Part shown: positions 25,700-34,615 of the stretch, in pieces | How the letters are laid out: each line of letters opens with the position of its first letter | How positions within the stretch are numbered: position 1 is the stretch's first letter | Assembly (NCBI GenBank): GCA_017694655.1 | Contig: JADIMQ010000128.1 | Location: 1-56,937, forward strand | Direction of reading: 5' to 3' | Length of the DNA stretch: 56,937 nt | From: Candidatus Cryptobacteroides merdigallinarum | Lineage (GTDB): Bacteria; Bacteroidota; Bacteroidia; Bacteroidales; UBA932 | Translations under genes and position numbers: made by a program | Notes under the pieces: model-generated | Databases searched by the model: none | Told to the model about the DNA's origin: nothing | What the model saw: the letters and a program-made list of their open reading frames with translations, nothing else

Positions 25700-26866
25700 T
25701 TATTTTTTGATCTTGTAAGGTTTGACGTCACCTACAAGGGCCTGGCAGCACCATATCAGGGCAGCCTGTCCGTGAAGATCTCCGGTGAGGCGGCGGCGGT
25801 TCTGGTACCATGAAAGGCTGTTCTTGGCCCCGGTGCCTTCGCAGACATTGCGCAGGTCATAGTTCTCGTCCAGGTAGGAGAGAAGGCGGAGGTAGCCTTT
25901 GCGGGCGGCTTCCCCGTACACCTTCTTGTCGAGCCAGCCGTTCTTGACGCCTACGATGAAGGCGTAGGTGAACATTGCCGTGGAGGATGTTTCCTTCCAG
26001 GTGTCAGGGTTGTCGATGATCTGGTGCCACATGCCGTCTGCATCCTGATAGCGGAGCAGGGTGGACATCATAAGTTTGTATGCCTGTTCGATGCGTGGAC
26101 GGAATTCGCTGTCCTTAGGCATAAGCCTGAGCATCTCGGCCATCCCGACTGCCATCCAGCCGTCGCCGCGGCCCCAGAAGTACGGGGTGCCGGTGTGGTG
26201 GTAGAACAGTCCGTTAGGCCTCTGTATCTTGTCTAAGTAGAGGCACATCTCCTCGGCTGCGCGGTCGATGTATTTTCTGTCTCCGGTCACTTCGTAGGCC
26301 TGGGCCTGAAGTTCAGTGATCATGAACATGTCGTCCACCCAGAGACGGGTCTGCCACGAGTAGCCTTTTTCCTGCCATCCGCGCTGTTCCTCGGTAGGCT
26401 TTGGAGGCATCACCCACTGTCCGTCGGCATATTTCATACCGAGGTCGAGGTATTTCTTGTCCTGCTCTCTTTTGTATATTTCGAGAGGAACTGCTCCGAA
26501 TACGTAGAAGTCGACTACATTGTGAGCGGTAGGGAACATTTCCGGCTGGAGATGTTTCTGCTCGCCGAAGAGCGGCTCGAATCTTTCCACGAGACCCTCG
26601 TAGAGAGCGTCGTTTTCAGTGGCCTGGGCAAACCAGAGCGAGCCGAGCCAGGCGCAGACATCAGGGTAGGTGACGAGAGTGACCTTGTATTTGGAGTTGA
26701 TGTCTCCCCAGTGCGAGTGAGGGGTGTCGAGATAGTGCTCGACGAGTTTTGTCCCGATTTCTTCCGGGGTGCTTCCCTCAGGAAAGTTTTTCAGGTCCCA
26801 GCTTTTCTGGGCGAACATCGCCGTGGAGACGATGAGGGCTGCAAAAGTCAGTGCTGTTTTTTTCAT
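25700..26866 (-). CDS. GH105/GH88-type unsaturated uronyl hydrolase, periplasmic
   Basis: 388-residue exported enzyme, standard GH105 length. Signal peptide 'MKKTALTFAALIVSTAMFAQ' without a lipobox Cys, so it is probably free in the periplasm. Shared motifs: 'TYPDVCAWLGSLWF', 'YSWQTRLWVDDMFMITELQ', 'FYHHTGTPYFWGRGDGWMAVG', 'SSTAMFTYAFIVGVKNGWL', 'LTGDLHGQAALIWCC'. Its stop is six bases before the start of its lipoprotein paralogue, so the two are translated from one message. The differing anchoring suggests action on the same linkage at two stages. Confidence 0.88.
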   Translation of the reverse strand: MKKTALTFAALIVSTAMFAQKSWDLKNFPEGSTPEEIGTKLVEHYLDTPHSHWGDINSKYKVTLVTYPDVCAWLGSLWFAQATENDALYEGLVERFEPLFGEQKHLQPEMFPTAHNVVDFYVFGAVPLEIYKREQDKKYLDLGMKYADGQWVMPPKPTEEQRGWQEKGYSWQTRLWVDDMFMITELQAQAYEVTGDRKYIDRAAEEMCLYLDKIQRPNGLFYHHTGTPYFWGRGDGWMAVGMAEMLRLMPKDSEFRPRIEQAYKLMMSTLLRYQDADGMWHQIIDNPDTWKETSSTAMFTYAFIVGVKNGWLDKKVYGEAARKGYLRLLSYLDENYDLRNVCEGTGAKNSLSWYQNRRRLTGDLHGQAALIWCCQALVGDVKPYKIKK

Positions 26867-26922
26867 TATGATTATCGGTTTTTATTGTTTTTAATCAGTT
26901 TCCTTGTTGATACAAAGTCATT

Positions 26923-28323
26923 TTAGAGAGTTTCTCCGGAAGGGAGGACTACCGGCTCGCCCCAGCCGACAGGCTCTCCGAAGTCAGGCGTCCCGTCTTC
27001 GTTCCAGTTGACCTTCTGCGCGAATGCCCATCTGTTGCTCCAACCTCCGCTCACTGACTGTATCGTATGATAGATGATCCAGTCTTCCGTACCGTCTGGA
27101 GATTTTGTGAATGAGCAGTGTCCGACTCCATTCACGCCGTTGCCTGTCTGGTTGTTGTCAAATCTGTAGAATACTTGGTTCTTGGATTTTGTCCAGTCAT
27201 TCGGATTCATAGGGTCTCCGGTTTCCATGTCGAGCATCAGGTAGCCGAGGCGGTAATTAGTCGTCCATGAGCCGTTGCAGGAGTAGACACAGAAAAGTTT
27301 TTTAGCTTCTTCATTGATGAGGATGGCCGGACCTTCGTTGATAGAGTTGGATGTGGTTATCATTTCCCACGGCTGGTCGGCGCGGGAGATTTCCACACGC
27401 GGGCTGTTGATGGTCCACGGGTTGCTCATGGTAGCTATGTAGATGTCCTGTTTTGAGCCGTCTTCACGGGACCTGTTGCCGGACCATACGGCATAGCGCT
27501 GGTCGTTGAGTTCGAAGGTGGTCATGTCTATGGCGTAGACAGTGTTGTCGACGTTGTTGGTGCTGTTGTCGCCTACGGTAACTTTCTTGAAGTCTTCCTC
27601 GTCTCCGGTGAATATCATTCCCATGTCTTCCCAGCCTCCGACCACGGTAGGATCGTCGGTAGTAGATCTCAGAACTCCTGTCCTTTGTGTGCCGTAGCCG
27701 TTTTCACCTCGTCCTGCAGCGTAGTATATGTACCATTTCCCGTCGATGTGGAACAGTTCGGGTGCCCATACGTCTTTGATATTCCATATATATGGGGACG
27801 TATCGCCCGGCATGGTGAACACTTTAGGTGTTGTAGACTGGATTTCGGTGAGTTTGTCTGATCTGGATACTCCTATCCCATTGCCCATAGCTTTGCATGC
27901 GTAATAATAGCTGCCGTCTTTTACGATGTACGGATCCGGCATGGTCCATGGGGAAATCGGGTTGGCAAACGTCTGATAAGACTGCGTTATGGAAATAGTG
28001 ACAGGAGTAGTGCCTTCTGCCGTTATCCTTACACTTCCCTTACGTTCTTCGGTACTTCCGTCATATTTGATAGTGACAGCTCTGTTTCCTTTGCCTGTTT
28101 CCGGCTCGACAGTGAGCCAATCTACTTGCGACGACGCAGTCCAGGAAGTATTCGAAGTGATATAGATTTCGAATTGGCCTGCGCTGCCGGAAACGGTCCG
28201 TTCGCTTATGTTGGCCTTTACGAAAGGTGCGGAGTTGTCCTCGTCAGTCTCGGCCTTGCTGCAGCTGCAACCGACAGCAGAGACCATCGCAATACCGATG
28301 AGTATGTGATAAAATTTCTTCAT
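26923..28323 (-). CDS. BACON-GH43 family glycosidase lipoprotein
   Basis: 466-residue lipoprotein (lipobox 'SAVGC', Cys19). Residues ~33-115 form a BACON domain ('SNTSWTASSQVDWLTVEP...VRITAEGTTPVTISITQ'). Residues ~120-466 form a five-bladed propeller of GH43 type (arabinofuranosidase/xylosidase/galactanase clan): base Asp130 in 'TMPDPYIVKDGSYYY', 'KDVWAPELFHIDGKWYIYYA' and the acid Glu in 'SINEGPAILI'. This is an inverting enzyme if active. The substrate cannot be chosen from sequence alone; in this set an arabinose- or galactose-containing side chain is plausible. Second gene of the PUL operon. Confidence 0.82.
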   Translation of the reverse strand: MKKFYHILIGIAMVSAVGCSCSKAETDEDNSAPFVKANISERTVSGSAGQFEIYITSNTSWTASSQVDWLTVEPETGKGNRAVTIKYDGSTEERKGSVRITAEGTTPVTISITQSYQTFANPISPWTMPDPYIVKDGSYYYACKAMGNGIGVSRSDKLTEIQSTTPKVFTMPGDTSPYIWNIKDVWAPELFHIDGKWYIYYAAGRGENGYGTQRTGVLRSTTDDPTVVGGWEDMGMIFTGDEEDFKKVTVGDNSTNNVDNTVYAIDMTTFELNDQRYAVWSGNRSREDGSKQDIYIATMSNPWTINSPRVEISRADQPWEMITTSNSINEGPAILINEEAKKLFCVYSCNGSWTTNYRLGYLMLDMETGDPMNPNDWTKSKNQVFYRFDNNQTGNGVNGVGHCSFTKSPDGTEDWIIYHTIQSVSGGWSNRWAFAQKVNWNEDGTPDFGEPVGWGEPVVLPSGETL

Positions 28324-28329
28324 TGTATT

Positions 28330-30378
28330 TTATTTTTTATTGAAATAATTTTCTGCTCTTCCCGGGGACAGCATCTGCCACAGCGAGGCTACCGTCCATC
28401 CCGGAGCGAATATGTCGTTGTAGAATCCTTTCCCGTTCTTCCCGTAGTCCCAGGCAGTGTGCTGCACCACTTCCGGGCAGTAGCCCTCGAGGGCGATGTC
28501 GTACATCGAGCCCTTTTCCGGGAGCAGCTGGAGCATCGAGGTCCTTATCACTTCCGTGAACTCCGAGAAGCGGGACTCCCCGAATTTTTCCGCCAGATAG
28601 TCGAGAACGTCGGCGAACTCGAAGATGAACACGTCGATGTGGTTGTTCTCCACGGACACATTGCCCCAACCGCGGGACTTGAAACCCACGTCCCCGAGCA
28701 TCTGCCCCTGGGCAAACGGTACATCCCAGAGGTAGTACCAGGAGAGGGCGAAGTATGCGGATTCGAGGCACAGGCTGTCATAGTGGCTGCGTTTTTCCTT
28801 GTCTTTCTCCGCCAGGCTCATATAATACATGGCCGTGGATGCGTACAAGGAGGCTTCCTTGTCCTCGCAGTTGGCGTCGAGGGTCGACGAGAAATAGTCG
28901 GCCTTGGATATGAGTTCCCTTTCTATATAGCCTGCGGCAAGTTCGGCTGCCGCGAGATAGTCCTTGTCCTTGAAATACCTGTATCCCATGGCTAAAGGCA
29001 GAACTGCTGAAGATGTGCTTCCTCCGGACGGGTCCTTTATCTCCAGGGCATCGTCGAATTTACGGGGAAAACTGCCGTCAGTGCTCTGGAGTACGGTGAA
29101 GCGGTCGAGTACAGTCTTTATTCTGGATTCCCACTCAGGGTGTCTGCGTCCGTTGTCTTTTTCGTAGTCCAAATATGTCAGGATAGCACAAACGGCTTCC
29201 GACTGGCGGCGGATGCTGTATATTCCATCTTCGTAGCCTGAAGGGTCTTTTCTGAAGTCCACGTTTTCACGGAAAAGTCCTCCGGCGGTGAATCCATGTT
29301 CCAGATAGCTGGCGAATACTGATTCTGCCTGGAGCACGAGGTCTTCACGAGAGTGTTCCAAGCCGTATTCGAGGGCGTTGAAAGCATTCAGAAGCACTCT
29401 GCCGATGAATCCGAGTTCTGCTTTTCCGTTAGGTTTGCAGTCTGCCGTGCGCAGTTCGACTCCCGAGTAATATTTCAGAGGGAAATCTCCTACATAACTC
29501 TGCTCGAAAAAGCGCGAAAGCAGGTCCTTGGCTTCTTCCGGACCATATTTCGGCTTTACCGGCTGCGGGGCTGACATGTCGAAGGAATATTTCCAGACTT
29601 CAGCCACGAAATCGGACCAGGAGCCGGCCTTGCCGTATCTTATTTCCCAGACTACGGTGTCCGTCTCTCCTGCGTCCAATCTTGCAAAGGCCTGGACGGC
29701 CGGTGCAAGCGTGAGCTTTCTTATATATGATTTAGGTTCTTCCTTATATGGAAATCCGAATACGACAGCTGATTCGCCGCTATGGTTGTCGAAGCCGGTG
29801 TAGCCTATGGAGGTGTCGTCCGAGAGTATGACTTCTCCGTAAGTATGGCATGGCTGGGCGTCAGATCCGAAATCGTCGATGCGGAGTACGGTGCAGTATT
29901 CTCCGGTTTTTGTGTTATAGATTCCCGTCAGAGGAGTGCTGAGCCTGTCTTCCCTGACTGCCCAACTGTCGCTCGTATGGAATGAAGGCGCTGATTTCGG
30001 GGAACGCATGTTGTCCCTGTACCAGAATCCCGGCATATAGTAAAGGCAGTCATCGGAGTCGAATCCTGTCCCGAGACATTGCCCTATATTATAATATAGG
30101 AGTTGCTCTGCTGTTACCGAAATCTCGATGCGGGTAACTTCGTTTTCGGATGAGGTGCGTTTCACTATGGAAAGCGGCAGATCGCGTTCCGGAGTCAGGA
30201 CTCCGTTTCCGGATTCCGTCAGGGAGAAAGTTTCTGCCGGATTCCCCGGGGTTTTCAGGGAGATACTTCCTGTCACGGAAATCCCGTCCGCCTGTGTGCC
30301 GCTTTTCGCCGGGACTATTGCCGCTGTCGCGAAGACCGTGATGCCGAGAAATGATATTATTGCCGGAATGTTTTTCAT
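28330..30378 (-). CDS. Unassigned exported protein, candidate six-hairpin glycosidase
   Basis: 682-residue exported protein, first gene of the PUL operon. I use the ATG complement at 30376-30378 ('MKNIPAIISFLGITVFATAA' signal); the 59 additional residues of the track ORF run through the promoter and operators. Residues ~30-265 are beta-rich ('DDCLYYMPGFWYRDN', 'GEYCTVLRIDDFG'); residues ~290-680 are helical with repeated aromatic helices ('NAFNALEYGLEHSRED', 'ALSWYYLWDVPFAQGQ'), like an (alpha/alpha)6 barrel glycosidase. I do not recognise the CAZy family. Seven bases separate it from the GH43 start. Confidence 0.6.
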   Translation of the reverse strand: MKNIPAIISFLGITVFATAAIVPAKSGTQADGISVTGSISLKTPGNPAETFSLTESGNGVLTPERDLPLSIVKRTSSENEVTRIEISVTAEQLLYYNIGQCLGTGFDSDDCLYYMPGFWYRDNMRSPKSAPSFHTSDSWAVREDRLSTPLTGIYNTKTGEYCTVLRIDDFGSDAQPCHTYGEVILSDDTSIGYTGFDNHSGESAVVFGFPYKEEPKSYIRKLTLAPAVQAFARLDAGETDTVVWEIRYGKAGSWSDFVAEVWKYSFDMSAPQPVKPKYGPEEAKDLLSRFFEQSYVGDFPLKYYSGVELRTADCKPNGKAELGFIGRVLLNAFNALEYGLEHSREDLVLQAESVFASYLEHGFTAGGLFRENVDFRKDPSGYEDGIYSIRRQSEAVCAILTYLDYEKDNGRRHPEWESRIKTVLDRFTVLQSTDGSFPRKFDDALEIKDPSGGSTSSAVLPLAMGYRYFKDKDYLAAAELAAGYIERELISKADYFSSTLDANCEDKEASLYASTAMYYMSLAEKDKEKRSHYDSLCLESAYFALSWYYLWDVPFAQGQMLGDVGFKSRGWGNVSVENNHIDVFIFEFADVLDYLAEKFGESRFSEFTEVIRTSMLQLLPEKGSMYDIALEGYCPEVVQHTAWDYGKNGKGFYNDIFAPGWTVASLWQMLSPGRAENYFNKK

Positions 30379-30409
30379 TTGTGCTCCTGTATGTGGTTTT
30401 TGACGGATA

Positions 30410-30417
30410 CAAAGGAA
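30410..30417 (-). promoter_or_regulatory. Predicted -7 box of the PUL operon
   Basis: Minus-strand TTCCTTTG matches TAnnTTTG at seven of eight positions, 32 bases before the first PUL start codon and ~30 bases downstream of the operator-like direct repeat. The preceding GGCATT block is shared with the fimbrillin operon promoter. Confidence 0.45.
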
Positions 30418-30445
30418 CACAATGCCCTCCAATGCGAATCGAACG

Positions 30446-30477
30446 ATTTTCTCAAATAATGGTAAAATTTTCTCAAA
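30446..30477 (-). promoter_or_regulatory. HTCS operator: perfect 11-bp direct repeat, 21-bp period
   Basis: attttctcaaa occurs exactly at 30446-30456 and 30467-30477, 21 bp apart, which puts both copies on one face of the helix (two turns). AraC-type output domains bind such direct half-sites. It lies in the 176-base divergent gap between the HTCS and the PUL, upstream of the predicted PUL promoter, and recurs upstream of the fimbrillin operon. Confidence 0.7.
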
Positions 30478-30524
30478 CTTGCACTGACGGGCCTGAACAG
30501 GTGTCTCATACATTAAAATATGTA

Positions 30525-30532
30525 TATATTTG
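30525..30532 (+). promoter_or_regulatory. Predicted -7 box of the HTCS operon
   Basis: TATATTTG is an exact match to the Bacteroidota -7 consensus TAnnTTTG, 22 bases before the HTCS ATG at 30555. This would give a very short leader. No convincing -33 TTTG is visible. Confidence 0.5.
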
Positions 30533-30554
30533 CCTCCGCAACCACATATCCGCA

Positions 30555-33500
30555 ATGAGAATATCCGATATAAAAATACTTTTGATTCTTCTGTCTGTCC
30601 TGTCCGCAGTGCAGGTTCCCGTGAATGCCCAGAACCTGTATTTCGACCGGATAGACATCAAGAACGGGCTTTCGCAGAATACCGTCAGCGAGATTATCCA
30701 GGACAGCAGGGGTTTCATGTGGTTCGGGACAAAGGATGGCCTGAACCGGTACGACGGCACGCATTTCAAGGTCTTCAGGCATGTCCCGGGCTCAGGGGCA
30801 GGACTCGGAAACAACAATATCAGGACTCTCATAGAGGACGATTCGAACAGGATATGGATAGGGACCAATTCCGGGCTGTACGTCTACGATATGGAGTACG
30901 ACCGCTTCAGCGAGATTCCTGTTTTTGATGTGGGGGGGGTAGGTCTTACAGTCCTGTGCTTGCCCTTGAGAAAGACTTGAAAGGCAGGATATGGATTTCG
31001 GTGGAAGCCTGCGGCATCTATTGTCATGACCCGGCAACCGGTCTTACCGAATGCAGGTACGGTACGAGAAACCCTGTCAGTACAATGGCCGTGGACGTAA
31101 GGACAGGCACGGTGTGGTTTTCCTGGGCTGCCGCCGGCCTGTACTATACCGACGATGATTTCAATACTGTCCGGCCTTTTCTCCTTGACAACGGGAAAAA
31201 GGTCTTTCCTGAAGATGTCATAACTTTCATAGAGGCCGACGACTATGACTGCCTGTATCTCGGATTCGAGAAAAACGGCGTGATGGAGCTCGACAGGAAT
31301 ACAGGCGCAATCCGCAGCATCAGGCTTTCCGACGAGCCCCTTTTCGTGAGGCAGATACTGCGGTATTCTCCTGAAGAGCTGTGGGTGGGGACCGAGACGG
31401 GCCTGTACATCTATAACACGAGGACCGGCACGCACCAGCATCTCGTGCATTCCCCTTATGACCGGTATTCGCTGTCGGACAATGCCATTCATTCCATCTG
31501 CAAGGACAGGGACGGCGGGATATGGCTCGGGACGTTCTTCGGAGGCATCGACTATCTGCCCGAGAGAATCCCTGATTTCAGAAAATACTACAGCACAGGC
31601 ACTCCGGGCTCTCTCGGCGGCATGAGGGTCGGCGAGATATGTTCCGACGGCAAGGGGGAGATATGGGTCGGTACGGAAGATGCCGGCCTGTACCGGTTTT
31701 CTCCAAAGACAGGCAGTTTCGAGTTTTTCGGGCCGAGTGCGGAATTCAGCAACATCCAGTCGCTTCTTCTGGACGGTGACGACTTGTGGGTAAGCACTTT
31801 TTCCAACGGCATCAGGGTCATAGACACGGCCACGGGGAAAGTCCGGAAATACGAGTTCGTCAAGACTCCCGGACCAAGGCTTTTCAGCAACAATGTTTTC
31901 GCCCTGGAGCAGGGGTGTGACGGGCGCATCTGGATAGGGACAATGCACGGGCTGCAGTACTACAACAGGGAGACGGACGATTTCGGCTTTGTCCCGCAGA
32001 TAAACGGCGGCATGATGGTGAATGACATCTTCTCCGACTCCGACGGCAATCTCTGGGTAGGGACCCTTTCCAACGGGCTGTTCATGCAGGATGCTTCCGA
32101 CAGGCGCTGGACGCAGTTCCTGCACATCCCTTCGGACACTTCCTCGATTCCGATAAACAACGTGCTGAGCATCTTCGAAGACAACACCGGACAGTTGTGG
32201 ATAACTACGGACGGAGGCGGGTTCAGCCGCTATGACGCGAAGAGCAGGACTTTCAAGACTTTCACCACGGCTGACGGCATGCCGAGCGACGTGGTCTACA
32301 GGATAGTGGAGGATGATTCCGGGAAGTTCTGGATATCCACGAGCAACGGGCTGGTGAGGTTCAATCCCCTCAGGGGCAAGGTTCTCAGGGTTTATACTTC
32401 CGGCGACGGACTCCTTTGCAACCAGTTCAACTATGGCTCCGGATACAAGTCCGAAGACGGGCGCATCTTCTTCGGCAGCATAGAGGGCCTGATATCCTTC
32501 AATCCGGAGTCCCTGATGCGGGACAATGCAGACAAGAATCCTCCGGTGTTCTTTACGGGATTTTCCATCCAGGACGAGGATGTGGCCGTGGGCGGGAAGG
32601 ATTCGCCACTGCAGAAGGACATCTCTTTCACGGAGAGCATAGAGCTGAACTATGCCAGGAACGGGTTTTCCATAGAAATGGCGGTCCTGGAGTACCGGGC
32701 CGACCCTCAGATATGGTTCATGCTGGAAGGCGTGGACAGCAGGTGGAGGTCCTACAAGGGCAATTCTGTCAATTACTCCAACCTCGCTCCCGGACATTAT
32801 ACCTTCCTCGCCAAGTCAAGATATACAGGCTCTACGGTGAAGACCCTGGACATCCGGATTCTTCCGCCGTGGTACGGCTCCACAACGGCAATATCGGCAT
32901 ATCTGATCCTTCTGACTCTGTCGCTGATAGCAGGCGTGAACATCTACCACAGGCGGGCTGTCCTGAAACGCAAGAAATACATAATGGCCTACGAAAGGAA
33001 GAAGGAAAAGGAGGTCTATGACTCCAAGATAGCCTTCTTCACGAGCATCACACATGAGATAAGGACTCCGCTCACCCTCATAAAAGGTCCTCTGGACAAC
33101 ATCCTCGCCAAGGACAGGCTTGACCCGAGGATCGCGAGGGACCTCAACATCATGAGCCGGAACACCGACAGGCTGCTGGTCCTTGTGAACCAGCTCCTCG
33201 ACTTCCAGAAGATAGAGAAGAAGAACCTGTCCCTCGACCTCACGAAACAGAATGTGGCCTCCATCTTGGAGGATGTCTATTCCCGGTTCAGCACCTCCAT
33301 TGCCCAGCAGCAGAAGGACTGCTCCATCGATATCCGGGACCGGGACCTCTACGCCCTGGTGGACGCCGAGGCATTCACGAAGATCATCAGCAACATGCTG
33401 TCCAATGCGATGAAATACTCGGACAGCAGGATAAGGATAGCCCTCTACCGGTCCGGGGAGTATTTCTGCCTTTCCGTAAGCAATGACGGGGAGCTTATCT

Positions 33501-34615
33501 CACCGGACAAGCGGGAGGCCATTTTCGCACCGTTCTTCAGGGGCACGAGGGTGAGCGACAAGACAGGGACGGGAATCGGTCTGTATCTTGCCAGGTCGCT
33601 GGCGGAGCTTCAGCACGGCACCCTGACAATGGGTCCGGACACCGGGGAGAACGAATTTGTCCTGAAGATGCCTCTGTGCCCTGACTCTGAAAAGGATGAT
33701 GTGGAAGAAGACCGTACCGGGCAGGTGGAAGAGGCTCTTCAGGAACTTTCTGCAGAGAAGGATGAAGTGGCCGGAAGCCGAGGGGAGATAATCCTCGTGG
33801 TGGAGGATGACATGGAGATGTGCGACTTCATACGGGACCAGGTGGCCGAGAAATGGTCGGTGCTTGTGGCCCATAACGGAAAGGAAGCCCTCAAGGTCCT
33901 GGAAAAGAATTATGTCACCCTGATCGTGAGCGACATAATGATGCCGGAGATGGACGGTATGGAACTTTGCCGGCGGGTGAAGACAGATCCCCGGTACAGT
34001 CACATATCCTTTATCCTCCTGACTGCGAAGACAAGCCTGGAGTCCAAGATAACCGGGATGAACAGCGGTGCGGACATGTACATCGAGAAACCGTATTCGA
34101 AGTCATACCTGATGGCCGTCATCACGAACCAGATAAAGAGCCGGCAGGCCCTCAGGGAGGCATTCCTCAACAACCCTCTCGCGACAATGGACACCGAAGG
34201 CCTCAATTCGTCCGATACCGAGTTTATCCGGACCCTGCAGGAGGTGATCCAGGAAAACCTGAGCAACTCCGAACTGAAGATAGACGACATTGTGAGACAG
34301 ATGCATACGAGCCGGGCCAACCTTTACCGCAAGATAAGCGGTGTCCTCAACATGAGCCCGATGGACTATCTGAGGGTGGAGAGGCTCAAGCAGGCGGCCC
34401 GGATGCTGGCCGAGAACAAGTACCAGATAAGCGAAGTCTGCTACATGGTAGGCTTCAATTCCCCGACATATTTCACGAAGTGCTTCCAGAAGCAGTTCGG
34501 GGTGCTTCCTAAAGATTTTATCAAGACCTTGTCCGAAGGTCAGGAAACCCCGGAGGAAAGCGGGGACGGCAGTGAAGGTGGTGAAGAAAAAACTGAAAAT
34601 ACTGATAAGCAATGA
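30555..34615 (+). pseudogene. Hybrid two-component sensor/regulator (HTCS), frameshifted at a G8 tract
   Basis: One-protein two-component system that senses a glycan breakdown product and activates the PUL. It is split here: frame 1 runs from ATG 30555 ('MRISDIKILLILLSVLSAVQ' signal) to a stop at 30978-30980; frame 2 is open from 30956 to 34615. Adding one G to the G8 tract (or removing two) joins them into about 1353 residues, a normal HTCS length. Order: ~14 periplasmic Reg_prop propeller repeats ('RGFMWFGTKDGLNRYDG'), Y_Y_Y domain, one TM ('AISAYLILLTLSLIAGVNIY'), HisKA ('SITHEIRTPLTLIKG'), HATPase ('NMLSNAMKYS', 'DKTGTGIGLYLARSL'), receiver ('SDIMMPEMDGMEL') and AraC-type HTH. All domains are otherwise intact, so the break is recent, phase-variable or a sequencing error. 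Confidence 0.9.
30932..30939 (+). other. G8 homopolymer at the HTCS frameshift
   Basis: Eight consecutive G bases lie between the two HTCS frames. With eight G the protein stops after 'FDVGGVGLTVL'; with nine (or six) the frame continues as 'GRSYSPVLALEKDL' into the next propeller repeat. Such a tract is a classic slippage site and also a classic sequencing error site. Confidence 0.95.

Noticed and set aside
30884-32797. 637-aa minus-strand ORF
   Set aside because: Lies fully within the HTCS propeller repeats on the other strand; composition is that of a shadow frame.
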